From Streptomyces griseus (lineage in GTDB: Bacteria; Actinomycetota; Actinomycetes; Streptomycetales; Streptomycetaceae), in the NCBI RefSeq assembly GCF_900460065.1, contig NZ_UAVD01000047.1, forward strand, positions 62,001-126,000: a stretch of 64,000 bases of DNA. Reading direction: 5' to 3'. The translations under genes and the position numbers were made by a program. This document shows positions 8,238 to 16,204 of this stretch, piece after piece (the first letter of the stretch is position 1; each line of letters starts with the position of its first letter). The notes under the pieces were generated by a model. That model was given only the letters and a program-made list of their open reading frames with translations. It made no database searches and had not been told where the DNA came from.

Positions 8238-9281
8238 TCAGGCGGAGGCCCGTCGCACCAGCGTCGTCGGGGTGATCACCGAGTCGGGCGCCGGGCCGCT
8301 GCCCGTACGGTCCCGGTCCAGGCCGCGCAGCAGCAGGCGGGCCATCAGCCGGCCCTGCCCCTCGATGTCCTGGTTGACCGTGGTCAGCGGCGGATCGGTG
8401 GTCTCGGCCACCGAGTCCATGTCGTCGAACCCGACGATCGCCACCTGCTCGGGCACGGCCACTCCCCGCTCCCGCAGCACCCGCAACGCCCCCGACGCCA
8501 TCAGGTCGTTGGCGGCGAACACCGCGTCCAGGTCGGGCCGCCGCTCCAGCAGCTCCGCCATCGCCCGGGCCCCGCTCTCCACGGTGAACGCGCCCTCGGC
8601 GACGAGCGTCGGGTCCACGTCCAGCAGGACGTCCCGGTAGCCGTCCAGACGGTCCATCGCCGACGTCTGGTCGGGCGGCCCGCCGATGTGCGCGATCCGC
8701 TCCCGGCCGAGGTCCTTGAGATACCGCACGGCCGCCCGCGCGCCGCCCCGGTTGTCCGCGTCCACGTACGGGACGGCCTGGTCCCCGGGGTCGGCGGTCC
8801 AGCTGGGCCGGCCCCCGTACACCGTGGGAATCCCCGCCCGGCGGGTGATCGCGGGCAGCGGGTCATCGGTGTGCAGCGAGAACGCCAGGGCCCCGTCGAC
8901 GTGTCCGCCGGACAGATAGCGGGCGATCCGGTCGAAGTCTCCGGGCCCCTCCACCAGCAGCAGGACGAGCTGGGTGTCGTGGGCGGTCAGCTCCTTGCTG
9001 ATGCCCCGGATCTGCTGGGAGAAGAAGGGGTCGGAGAAGATGCGTATCTCCGGCTCCGCGATGACGACGGCCACCGCACCCGTCCGCCGGGTCACCAGGG
9101 TCCTGGCCGCGTGGTTCGGGATGTAGCCCAGCTCGTCGACGGCCTGGAGCACCTTGTCCACGAGCGGCTTGCGGACTCCGTCGCCCCCGTTGACGACCCG
9201 CGAGGCGGTGGCCCGCGACACCCCCGCACGTGCCGCGACGGCCTCCAGGGTGGGCCGGGAACCGGGGGGCTGCTCGGGCAA
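8238..9281 (-). CDS. LacI-family transcriptional repressor of the glucan locus
   Basis: LacI/GalR regulator of 347 residues. The N-terminal helix-turn-helix (about 10-60) reads TLEAVAARAGVSRATASRVV and the hinge helix includes YIPNHAARTL. The rest is a periplasmic-binding-like sugar-sensing domain ending in VGFDDMDSVAETTDPPLTTV. I chose a TTG start at 9281 because GAGGAG lies 8 nt upstream and the HTH begins ten residues later; no in-frame ATG fits. It converges on the GH81 gene. Two strong palindromes sit before the glucanase and importer genes and a weaker one 127 bp before this gene, so it probably represses the locus and itself until an oligosaccharide binds. CebR is the closest characterised relative in style, but the operator flanks differ. 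Confidence 0.92.
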   Translation of the reverse strand: MPEQPPGSRPTLEAVAARAGVSRATASRVVNGGDGVRKPLVDKVLQAVDELGYIPNHAARTLVTRRTGAVAVVIAEPEIRIFSDPFFSQQIRGISKELTAHDTQLVLLLVEGPGDFDRIARYLSGGHVDGALAFSLHTDDPLPAITRRAGIPTVYGGRPSWTADPGDQAVPYVDADNRGGARAAVRYLKDLGRERIAHIGGPPDQTSAMDRLDGYRDVLLDVDPTLVAEGAFTVESGARAMAELLERRPDLDAVFAANDLMASGALRVLRERGVAVPEQVAIVGFDDMDSVAETTDPPLTTVNQDIEGQGRLMARLLLRGLDRDRTGSGPAPDSVITPTTLVRRASA

Positions 9282-9407
9282 GGCGGTCGCTCCTCGTCGA
9301 CGGGGGCGGCGCCACGCGGGCTGGTGCGTGGGGGTGCGCGGGGTGCTGTGCGCGTGCTCGGTGTCGCCGCCGGATCGACTACAGCCTAGCGCCGGGCGCC
9401 GACAGTC

Positions 9408-9423
9408 CTGAGAGCGCTTCCAG
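9408..9423. promoter_or_regulatory. Degenerate LacI operator upstream of lacI
   Basis: CTGAGAGCGCTTCCAG matches 12 of 16 positions of site 1 and keeps the GAGAGCGCT core but loses symmetry on one side. Its place 127 bp upstream of the regulator start suggests weaker autoregulation. Confidence 0.45.
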
Positions 9424-9607
9424 CGGGGGGTCGCGGGGCGCGGTGGATCTGCCGGCGGAAGGGGTGGGCGGGGGTCCGGGGGCGGCGGGGCGAAAGTAAC
9501 CGTGGGTAGTGGTGAAGCGGTTGCCCGAACCGCGCCTCTTCCGGCCCAACTGCGCGTTGGACACGCTGGGTATGCATGGCCATCACTCAGAGTGGAAGGT
9601 GTGCGGC

Positions 9608-9841
9608 ATGGAAGCGATGGAGCGGCGCAGGGCGGCGGCGGACCGGGTGCGGGTGGCGGAGGACACCGTGGAGCGGTTGAAGGAAGGGCTTGCGGAGTTC
9701 GGGGTGAAGCTGCCGTCCCTGCGGATCGATCCGGTCTCGTGTGCGGGTGACGAACCGGCGCCCCTGGTCGACCTGGGCCGCTGCAACATCGACACCGCGT
9801 TGCGGCTGTGCGAGGTGCTGGCGGAGAAGGAGCGGTCATGA
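9608..9841 (+). CDS. Small conserved protein of unknown function
   Basis: A 77-residue soluble protein. The ATG at 9608 has GGAAGG 8 nt upstream; earlier in-frame starts lack a Shine-Dalgarno. The first ~40 residues are charged and look helical (MERRRAAADRVRVAEDTVER), possibly a short coiled coil. The remainder, with PSLRIDPVSC and LVDLGRCNIDTALRL, looks like a small alpha/beta piece. No domain is recognised. It overlaps the next gene by 4 bp (ATGA), so the two are probably translated together and may act together. I recall similar short pairs in other Streptomyces, without known roles. Confidence 0.7.
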   Translation: MEAMERRRAAADRVRVAEDTVERLKEGLAEFGVKLPSLRIDPVSCAGDEPAPLVDLGRCNIDTALRLCEVLAEKERS

Positions 9842-10074
9842 CGGGTGACGTACGCGGGGCGGGTGCGCCCGAGCCGGGCGGGTTCGCGGTGGACGCGCGG
9901 GACGGGCGGGTCGGCCGGGTGACGGGCCGGTCCGGGCCGCACGTGCGGCTGCGTCCGCCCGGCGGCGGGCCGGAGTGGGAGTGTCCGGCGGAGGCGGTGC
10001 GGCCGGCGTCACCGGGTGTGGTGCTGCGGGCCCGGGTGACGGAGATCAACAGGGAGGGGCAGCTGCCGCGTTGA
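9838..10074 (+). CDS. Small protein, possibly PRC-barrel-like
   Basis: A 78-residue protein whose ATG overlaps the previous stop (ATGA at 9838-9841). The core GFAVDARDGRVGRVTGR followed by a strand-rich stretch and WECPAEAVRP resembles the G-x-x-V-x-x-x-D-G-x-x-G-x-V pattern of PRC-barrel or similar small beta-barrels, but the match is weak. There is no signal peptide or membrane segment. A hairpin at 10099-10139 closes the two-gene unit. Its function is unknown. The convergent gene at 10161-10514 also carries a PRC-like core, which may or may not be meaningful. Confidence 0.65.
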   Translation: MTGDVRGAGAPEPGGFAVDARDGRVGRVTGRSGPHVRLRPPGGGPEWECPAEAVRPASPGVVLRARVTEINREGQLPR

Positions 10075-10098
10075 CGACGGGCGGCGAACCCCGCACGA

Positions 10099-10139
10099 GG
10101 CGGCGGGGCCGGCCCCTTCCCGGGGTCGGGCCCGCCGCC
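10099..10139. terminator. Bidirectional terminator hairpin
   Basis: An 18-bp stem with one mismatch and one G-U pair (arms 10099-10116 and 10122-10139) and a 5-nt loop lies between the convergent genes ending at 10074 and 10161. Confidence 0.7.
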
Positions 10140-10160
10140 GTTCGGGGGGCGTACGCCGGT

Positions 10161-10514
10161 TCACATGACGCGGTACGCCAGGTAGTACGCGGACAGTTGC
10201 TCGTGGTAGGCGGGATCGTCCGCCTGCTGGTGGCGGTCGAACTCCGGGGACTCCTTGACCTGGTCCTTGGTGAGGTCGACGTAGACCTTCCGGTCCTCGG
10301 TGTCGATGCGCGTCACGGTGCCCGCGGGCAGCAGGACGTCCTTGCCGAAGATCCAGACTCCGGTGTCGACGAGCAGATACGCCGAACCCACCTCGTCGGA
10401 GTGCTTGTCGACCTTTCCGATACCGCCGTCGGTGGCCTCGACGGAATAGCCGGTCAGGTCGGCGCCCACGGTGTGACCGCTCGACGGCTGATATCCCCAC
10501 AGGGAGTCGCTCAT
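10161..10514 (-). CDS. PRC-barrel domain protein
   Basis: A soluble 117-residue protein with an ATG at 10514 preceded by AAAGGAG. Residues ~12-75 form a PRC-barrel-like core (GYSVEATDGGIGKV, then YLLVDTG and a run ending in RKVYVDLTKDQV). The C-terminal ~40 residues are helical and acidic (KESPEFDRHQQADDPAYHEQL). Stand-alone PRC-barrel proteins of this kind are common in Streptomyces, often linked to stress sigma factor regulons, with no defined activity. It is divergent from the phytochrome kinase gene and shares a 185-bp intergenic region carrying a palindrome (10580-10594). An earlier in-frame ATG pair exists but lacks a Shine-Dalgarno. Confidence 0.82.
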   Translation of the reverse strand: MSDSLWGYQPSSGHTVGADLTGYSVEATDGGIGKVDKHSDEVGSAYLLVDTGVWIFGKDVLLPAGTVTRIDTEDRKVYVDLTKDQVKESPEFDRHQQADDPAYHEQLSAYYLAYRVM

Positions 10515-10579
10515 TGTGGCTCCTTTCGTGAAGGTCGCCCAGTTCATCATGGTGACGGATCGGCAATGCGTTGAAAGAT

Positions 10580-10594
10580 GCGTTCGCCGAACGC
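10580..10594. promoter_or_regulatory. Palindrome between PRC-barrel and phytochrome genes
   Basis: GCGTTCGCCGAACGC, with 7-bp arms and one central base, lies roughly midway between the divergent starts at 10514 and 10700. It could be an operator for either gene. No regulator is identified. Confidence 0.4.
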
Positions 10595-10699
10595 TGTTAT
10601 CGCTGACCTTCGTGTGCCCGGGGAGCGGTGGCGTACACCTGGTGCGACCTCCAGGGGGTAGGAAGGAGAAGGGCGCAGCCGAGGAACGGAGCAGAGACG

Positions 10700-13135
10700 G
10701 TGCCGGACGACGTGCAAGGGTGGCTCACCCCCAGGGCGGTCGCGGCCGAGGCCGGGGTCAGCCAGGAGTTCGACCTGTCGCAGTGTGTGCGCGAGCCGAT
10801 CCATCTGCTCGGCGGTGTCCAGTCGTACGGGGCGCTGATCGCCGCGCGGTGGGACGACGCCGTCGTGGACACCGTCAGCCGGAACGCGGCCGAGGTGCTG
10901 GGCCGGGCGGCCGGGGAGCTGCTGGGCCGGCCGGTCACGGAGCTGATCGGTGACGAGCAGTGGGCGCAGGCCCGGGAGAGCGTGGAGGCCGTGACGGACT
11001 ACGGCGCGGCCGCCCCGCAGGAGGGGCCCGCGTCCTCCGGAGTGCTGCCGCTGACCCTGGACGGCGAGGACGACGAGGGTCAGGGCGGGTCCCGGCTGTT
11101 CGACGTGACCGTGCACCGGAACGGGGATCTGCTGGTCCTGGAGTTCGAGCCCCGGGCCGAGGGCGGGCCGTTCGTGTTCCAGAACTTCTACCCCCGGGTG
11201 CGGCGCGCCCTGCAGCAGCTCCAGGGCGCGACCGACGTCACCGAGTGCTGTGCGGCCGCCGTCCGGGAGATCCGTACGCTCACCGGCTACGACCGGGTGG
11301 TGGCGTACCGCTTCGACGGCCGTGACGGGCCGGGACAGGTGATCGCGGAGGACCGCAGCGAGGGGCGCGAACCCTGGCTGGACCTGTGGTTCCCGGCCAG
11401 TGACATCCCGCCGCAGGCCCGCCGTCTCTACGCCCGCAACTGGATCCGGGTCATCGGCGATGTGGACGACCGCACGGTGGGGCTCGTGCCCGAGCGGCGG
11501 GCGGACACCGGTCAGCCGCTGGACCTCTCCGCGTCCGTGCTGCGGACGGTCTCCGGCTACCACCTGGAGTATCTGCGCAACATCGGGGTGGCGTCGTCCA
11601 TGTCCGTATCGCTCCTGCACGAAGGGGAGTTGTGGGGGCTGATCGCCTGCCACGGCGACGAGCCGAGGCGGCTGTCCCCCGAGGCGCGGGGGGCGTGCGA
11701 GTTCTTCGGGATCGCGCTGTCCCTGCAACTGGCCGCCGTCGCCGGTCGCGAGGAGGCGGACGAGCTGGCCCGGAACCGGCGGGCGCTCGCCGCCATGCTG
11801 GCCCGGCTGACCTCCGGGGCGCCGGACGACTTGATGAGGCCCGGCTCCGGCCTGGCCGAACTGCTCGACGCGGACGGGGCGGTGCTGCTGCGGGGTACGG
11901 AGACGCTGACGGCGGGGGCGCCGCTGCCGGACGCGCTGTCCGGTCTGCTGGCCCGGCTCGCGCAGGACGGGTCCGTCGGCGAGGTGTGGAGCAGCGACCG
12001 GCTGCCCGAAGTGCTGGGCCTGGAGCCGGAGGAGGCCGAGGCGGAAGGGGTCCCGGCCGGTCTGCTGCTCCTCCCGTTCAACCGGGACGGCGACCTGCTG
12101 GCCTGGTGGCGTCGTGAGCAGCCCGCGCCCCGGGAGTGGGCCGCCGACCCGTCCCGGCCGGTGCGTACGGGCCCCGGGGGCGAGCGGCTGACCCCGCGCG
12201 GTTCGGCGGCGGTCTACCGGGCGACCGTACGGGGGCGGAGCGCGCCGTGGAGTCCGGCCCAGCGGGTGGTCGCCGGTGAGCTGTGGCGGGAGGTGTCGGG
12301 GCTGCTGACCCGCCAGGTCGTGGCGCTGGAGGCGCGGAACACGGAGCTGGCCCGGACGAACGAGGACCTGGACTCCTTCGCGCACGCGGCGGCGCACGAC
12401 CTCAAGGAGCCGTTGCGGGGGATCTCGAACGCCGCCGCGTTCATCGTCGAGGACGCCGGGACCGTCCTGGACGCGACGTCCCTGCGCCGGCTGACCACGG
12501 TGCGGCGGCTCGCGGAGCGCATGGACGGGCTGCTGGACTCGCTGCTGCACTTCTCGCGCCTGGGGCAGGTGGGCCTGGAGCGGGAGGCGTTGTCGGTGGA
12601 CGAGGTGCTGGACGACGCGCTGGTGGTGGCCGGGGGACGGCTGGCCGAGCAGGGGGTGACGCTGGTGCGCCCGGCCGCCCTGCCCCGGCTGCGGGCGGAC
12701 CGGGAGCGGCTGCGGGAGGTGCTGGAGAACCTGCTCGTGAACGCGGCCAAGTACGCGGCGGACGAGGGTGCGGGGGAGCGGCGGGTGTGGGTGGAAGCGG
12801 TACGGGTCGCCGCGCCCGGCCGGGCTCCCGAGGAGGACGGGGGAGGCGGGGCGGACGGGGGTACGGTGACGGCTCTCGTCGTCCGGGACAACGGCATCGG
12901 GATCCCGCCCGGGCAGCAGGCGGACGTCCTTCAGCTGTTCCGTCGGCTGCACCGCCGCGACGAGCGGGGCGGCGGTTCGGGCGTCGGCCTCGCCGTGGTC
13001 AAGCGGATCGTGGAACGGCACGGGGGCCGGCTGTGGCTGGAGAGCCCGGCCGCCGCACCGGACGCCGACTGCGGTGGCGGTCCCGGCACGGCCGTCTGGT
13101 TCACGCTGGAGGAGCCGCCGGAGGCGCGGCCGTGA
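10700..13135 (+). CDS. Bacteriophytochrome sensor histidine kinase (PAS-GAF-PHY-HK)
   Basis: Probable red/far-red photoreceptor kinase of 811 residues. The GTG at 10700 has GGAG 8 nt upstream. A PAS-like domain (~20-130) holds Cys29 in SQCVREPIH, the position that binds biliverdin in bacteriophytochromes. The GAF domain (~165-335) carries PASDIPPQARRLY (near 231) and His288 in YHLEYLRNIG, the conserved chromophore-pocket residues. The PHY domain (~345-530) has a tongue reading PRGSA at 499-503, where typical phytochromes have PRxSF and a following WxE; those aromatic and acidic positions are changed. The kinase has His566 in AHDLKEPLRG, the N box LENLLVNAAKYA, DNGIGIP and GSGVGLAVVKRI. No haem oxygenase gene lies nearby, so biliverdin must come from elsewhere. 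The 3' end overlaps the convergent regulator gene by 35 bp. Confidence 0.9.
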   Translation: MPDDVQGWLTPRAVAAEAGVSQEFDLSQCVREPIHLLGGVQSYGALIAARWDDAVVDTVSRNAAEVLGRAAGELLGRPVTELIGDEQWAQARESVEAVTDYGAAAPQEGPASSGVLPLTLDGEDDEGQGGSRLFDVTVHRNGDLLVLEFEPRAEGGPFVFQNFYPRVRRALQQLQGATDVTECCAAAVREIRTLTGYDRVVAYRFDGRDGPGQVIAEDRSEGREPWLDLWFPASDIPPQARRLYARNWIRVIGDVDDRTVGLVPERRADTGQPLDLSASVLRTVSGYHLEYLRNIGVASSMSVSLLHEGELWGLIACHGDEPRRLSPEARGACEFFGIALSLQLAAVAGREEADELARNRRALAAMLARLTSGAPDDLMRPGSGLAELLDADGAVLLRGTETLTAGAPLPDALSGLLARLAQDGSVGEVWSSDRLPEVLGLEPEEAEAEGVPAGLLLLPFNRDGDLLAWWRREQPAPREWAADPSRPVRTGPGGERLTPRGSAAVYRATVRGRSAPWSPAQRVVAGELWREVSGLLTRQVVALEARNTELARTNEDLDSFAHAAAHDLKEPLRGISNAAAFIVEDAGTVLDATSLRRLTTVRRLAERMDGLLDSLLHFSRLGQVGLEREALSVDEVLDDALVVAGGRLAEQGVTLVRPAALPRLRADRERLREVLENLLVNAAKYAADEGAGERRVWVEAVRVAAPGRAPEEDGGGGADGGTVTALVVRDNGIGIPPGQQADVLQLFRRLHRRDERGGGSGVGLAVVKRIVERHGGRLWLESPAAAPDADCGGGPGTAVWFTLEEPPEARP

Positions 13136-13550
13136 CCGTACTGTCGGCCGCGCGCGGCAGCCAGAAGTCGACCGCGCCCCGCAGAACGGTCTGGAACAGC
13201 TCGAAGTTGACGGGTTTGTAGATGTAGCTGTCCGCGCCCGCCGCGTAGCAGGCGTCCTCCTCGGCGGAGGCCGTGGAGGAGGTGAAGACCACCACGGTCA
13301 GTGACGCGCACGCGGTGTGGGCGCGCAGGCTCGACAGCAGCGCCAGGCCGCCGATGCCCGGCATGTTGAGGTCGAGGAGCACCAGGTCCGGGGTGCGCGC
13401 GGCCGGGTCCAGGAGCCGGGGGAGCACGTCCTCGCTGCGCGGGGCGAACTCCAGGTCCAGGAGGGGGTGCGAGCGGGACAGGGCGCGCTGGATGGCCTCG
13501 GTGTCCTCCTCCGAGTCCTCGACCACGAGGATCAGTCCGCCACCGGTCAT
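13101..13550 (-). CDS. Single-domain response regulator (Rcp1-like)
   Basis: A receiver-only protein of 149 residues. The acidic pocket is Glu11-Asp12 (VVEDSEED), the phosphoacceptor is Asp60 in LLDLNMPG, and Thr90 and Lys112 (IYKPVNFE) complete the switch. No output domain follows, only a short Ala/Pro tail. Spacing and motifs resemble the Rcp1 group, the partners of cyanobacterial phytochromes such as Cph1. Its ATG overlaps the stop of the phosphatase gene (ATGA, 13547-13550), so the two are coupled. It converges on the phytochrome kinase with a 35-bp tail overlap, making that kinase the obvious phosphodonor. With no DNA-binding domain it must act by protein contact or as a phosphate shuttle. 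Confidence 0.93.
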   Translation of the reverse strand: MTGGGLILVVEDSEEDTEAIQRALSRSHPLLDLEFAPRSEDVLPRLLDPAARTPDLVLLDLNMPGIGGLALLSSLRAHTACASLTVVVFTSSTASAEEDACYAAGADSYIYKPVNFELFQTVLRGAVDFWLPRAADSTVTAAPPAAPPA

Positions 13551-15349
13551 CGCAACGCCGCCTGTTCGAGCAGGGTTTCCAGAGGGAGCAGGCCGTCGGA
13601 GGGCATGATGCCGTTCCAGCGGGCCACGAGCAGGGCGATGTCGTCCTGCCCGGAGGCGCGGAAGGCCCTGGCCTGCCGGGCCAGGCTCTCCGCGACCTGG
13701 GCGGCGTCGCTGCCGCGCAGGTCGGAGAGGCGCCCGGGCAGGACGCTCTCGAAGCACGTGCCGTCCGCCTCCCGGGACTCGGTGAGCCCGTCGGTGAACA
13801 GGACGAGGGTGTCGCCCGGGGCGAGGAAGTCCTCGTGGCTCTCGTACGAGACGTCGTCCAGGATGCCGAGGAGCAGCCCGCCCGAGACGACCTCGCCGAT
13901 GGAGCCGTCCGCGCGGAGCACCAGCGGTCGCGGGTGGCCTGCGCTGCACGTGGTGAGGAGTACGGTGCCGTCGGCCCGGGGGGCCATCGTCACGACGACC
14001 GCGGTGAGGAAGCGGGACGCCCCCTCCTGGCGCAGGGCCCGGTTGAGGCGGCTCAGCGCGGTGCCCGGGTCGGTGCCCTCCTCCAGGAGGGTGCGCAGGG
14101 TGTGCCGGGCCAGGCCGGTGAGGGCGGCGGCCTCCGCGCCGCGCCCGCAGACGTCGCCGATCAGCAGGGCGATGGAGCCGTCGGGGCGGGGCACGGCGTC
14201 GTAGAAGTCGCCGCCGACGTCGAGCATCGGGTCGCCGACCTCGTAACTCGCCGACAGGTCCCAGCCCGCTGCGGCCGGGAGCCGCGAGGGGAGCAGGTGT
14301 TCCTGGAGGGAGAGGACGGCGTGCCGGCGCAGCTCGTACAGCAGGGCGTTGTCGATGGCGAGGGCGGCGCGGGTGGCGAGGCTGTCGAGGAAGGCGCTGT
14401 CGGGCAGCCGGTTCTCGGGGCGCTGGTAGACGAAGGTGATGCTGCCGACGACGCGGCCGCGGGCGTGCAGGGTGCTGACGCTGACCACCGTGGGGTGCCG
14501 GCCGCCCCCGGCGGGACCGGGACCGGCGAACGGGGACCCTTCGAGGGCGGCGCCGCTCAGGAACAGCGCCTGGTCGCCGTCGTCGCGCTGGGCGAGCAGG
14601 GCGGCCAGCCACGGGTCGTCGCGGCCCGCCTCCTCCAGCGCGCGCTGCTGCTGTACGGCGACGTGGGTGGCGGCGACGAACTCGGGACCGTCCTTGCGCA
14701 GCAGATGGACGAGGCAGCCGTCCGCGACGGCCGGGACGGCGATCCGGGCCACCCGTCTGAGGGTGTCCTCGATGTCGAGCGACGAGTCCATCTGGAGCGA
14801 CGCCTCGGCGAGCAGGGCGTCGTCGGCGCCCCGGCGGGCCTCGCGGCCGCGCTGGAGTATGCCGGTGTGGCAGGCGACGATGACGTCGACGGCCTGCGCC
14901 ACACGGCGGGCGACGACCTCCGTGTCGGCCGAGGCGTCCACGGCGACGCTGAGCCCCGCCCAGCCGCGCCGGTCGAGCCGGAAGGTGCACCCCACGACGG
15001 ACGCCCCCGGCGACTGCCGCAGGAACTCCGCCTCCGGCCACGCCGCGTCGTCGAGCTCGTCCGCCGAGGCCTGCGTGACCACCGGTTCGCCGTCGGGTTC
15101 ACGCACGGCGGCCCCCGGCATGGGCCGGGCCGTCGCGACGATCACCGGGCCGTCGCCGTCCGCACCCAGGGCCTTCATGTACCGCAGGGTGACGGCCTCG
15201 TCCCACCGGGTACCCACGACGAGGTGGACGCCGGGGGTGGCGAGGAGCGGCGCGTAGACGTCGTCCGCCAGCGCGGCGACCTCCTCCGCCCGCGAAGCGG
15301 CCTGCCAGAGCCGGTGCAACGCGCCGGACCACGTGTCGTCGTCGACCAT
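13547..15349 (-). CDS. GAF-domain PP2C (SpoIIE-type) serine phosphatase
   Basis: A soluble 600-residue protein. The ATG at 15349 follows GGAGGGCGGGGTC. Residues ~1-190 form an unassigned sensory region, possibly a degenerate GAF, and ~190-350 a second GAF-like domain. The C-terminal ~230 residues are a PPM/SpoIIE catalytic domain with VGGDFYDAV (near 381), IGDVCGRG (near 398), FTDGLTES (near 520) and GQDDIALLVA (near 570), which carry the metal-binding acidic residues. Such proteins usually dephosphorylate anti-sigma-factor antagonists in partner-switching cascades; no antagonist or anti-sigma gene is adjacent. It forms an operon with the Rcp1-like regulator. A link to the phytochrome pathway is inferred from position. 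Confidence 0.9.
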   Translation of the reverse strand: MVDDDTWSGALHRLWQAASRAEEVAALADDVYAPLLATPGVHLVVGTRWDEAVTLRYMKALGADGDGPVIVATARPMPGAAVREPDGEPVVTQASADELDDAAWPEAEFLRQSPGASVVGCTFRLDRRGWAGLSVAVDASADTEVVARRVAQAVDVIVACHTGILQRGREARRGADDALLAEASLQMDSSLDIEDTLRRVARIAVPAVADGCLVHLLRKDGPEFVAATHVAVQQQRALEEAGRDDPWLAALLAQRDDGDQALFLSGAALEGSPFAGPGPAGGGRHPTVVSVSTLHARGRVVGSITFVYQRPENRLPDSAFLDSLATRAALAIDNALLYELRRHAVLSLQEHLLPSRLPAAAGWDLSASYEVGDPMLDVGGDFYDAVPRPDGSIALLIGDVCGRGAEAAALTGLARHTLRTLLEEGTDPGTALSRLNRALRQEGASRFLTAVVVTMAPRADGTVLLTTCSAGHPRPLVLRADGSIGEVVSGGLLLGILDDVSYESHEDFLAPGDTLVLFTDGLTESREADGTCFESVLPGRLSDLRGSDAAQVAESLARQARAFRASGQDDIALLVARWNGIMPSDGLLPLETLLEQAALR

Positions 15350-15580
15350 GACCCCGCCCTCCGGTGCTGTTCGTGTGCCGCCTGATGTCCGTCGCCTGTC
15401 CTGGGCCAGTATGACCGGAGGGCCGGAATGCATTCCTGGGGCGGGGGTGGCGGTACCGGGCGGTAGGGGCGTGCTGCCTGCGCGCGAGCACTCGATCGTG
15501 GGACGCTGTCGGGGAACGGCCGGCGGCCGTGAAACCCCGATCTAGCCTGCTCGGCAAGGCCACGGAAGAAGGGACCCGCG

Positions 15581-16192
15581 ATGACCGCAGCGTTTGTCGA
15601 GAACGGCCAGGCATCGGATGGGCGCGCGTGGGACTACCTCCTGCAGACATGGCGTGAGCTGGACGTGCCCGAGGGGTGGCGCGCCGAGATCGACGAGGGG
15701 CAGATCGTTTTGGTACCGCCGCCGCACGCACACCACAACGGGATCGCTGCCAGGGTTCAGCGCAGGCTCTACGCGACGCTGCCCGAGGATCTGGAGATCT
15801 ACCAGACCCTCGGCATCCACATCGCGCCGCTCGGCAAGCTGTACGTCCCCGATCTGGTCGTCATGCCCACCGAGCTGATCGCCGCCGCCGATCCCGAGAC
15901 CAGCGACCCGATGGACGCCTCGGAGGCGCTGCTCGTCGTCGAGATCACCTCGCGCGGCAACGCCCGGGAGGACCGCACGAAGAAGTACCGGGCATATGCC
16001 CGGGCGGGCGTCCCGATGTATCTGCTGATCGACCGGTTCGACACCCGGGGGCCGATGGTCACGCTGTTCACCGAGCCGAACGAGGACGGCACCTACAAGC
16101 ACACGGACGCGGTGCCGTTCGGCAAGCCGCTGACTGTGCCGTCCCCATTCGACGTACAGCTGGCGACGGGGGAGTTCCCGGGCGCTTCGTGA
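15581..16192 (+). CDS. Uma2 family (DUF820) nuclease-fold protein
   Basis: A 203-residue protein of the Uma2/DUF820 family, which has a PD-(D/E)xK restriction-like fold. The visible core is Asp91 in YVPDLVV and Glu121 in LVVEITSRG, followed by the basic stretch EDRTKKYRAYARAGVP and the strand MYLLIDR. The N-terminal VPPPHAHHNGI block is also typical. Family copies are very numerous in Streptomyces and cyanobacteria, and the biological role is unsettled despite the endonuclease label. AAGGGA precedes the ATG. No partner gene is evident, and the phosphatase gene to the left is divergent. Confidence 0.88.
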   Translation: MTAAFVENGQASDGRAWDYLLQTWRELDVPEGWRAEIDEGQIVLVPPPHAHHNGIAARVQRRLYATLPEDLEIYQTLGIHIAPLGKLYVPDLVVMPTELIAAADPETSDPMDASEALLVVEITSRGNAREDRTKKYRAYARAGVPMYLLIDRFDTRGPMVTLFTEPNEDGTYKHTDAVPFGKPLTVPSPFDVQLATGEFPGAS

Positions 16193-16204
16193 GCCGTCGG
16201 GCGC

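Noticed and set aside
10075..15580. Haem oxygenase gene for biliverdin supply to the phytochrome
   Set aside because: All genes around the module are accounted for by other families; the enzyme must be elsewhere or absent.
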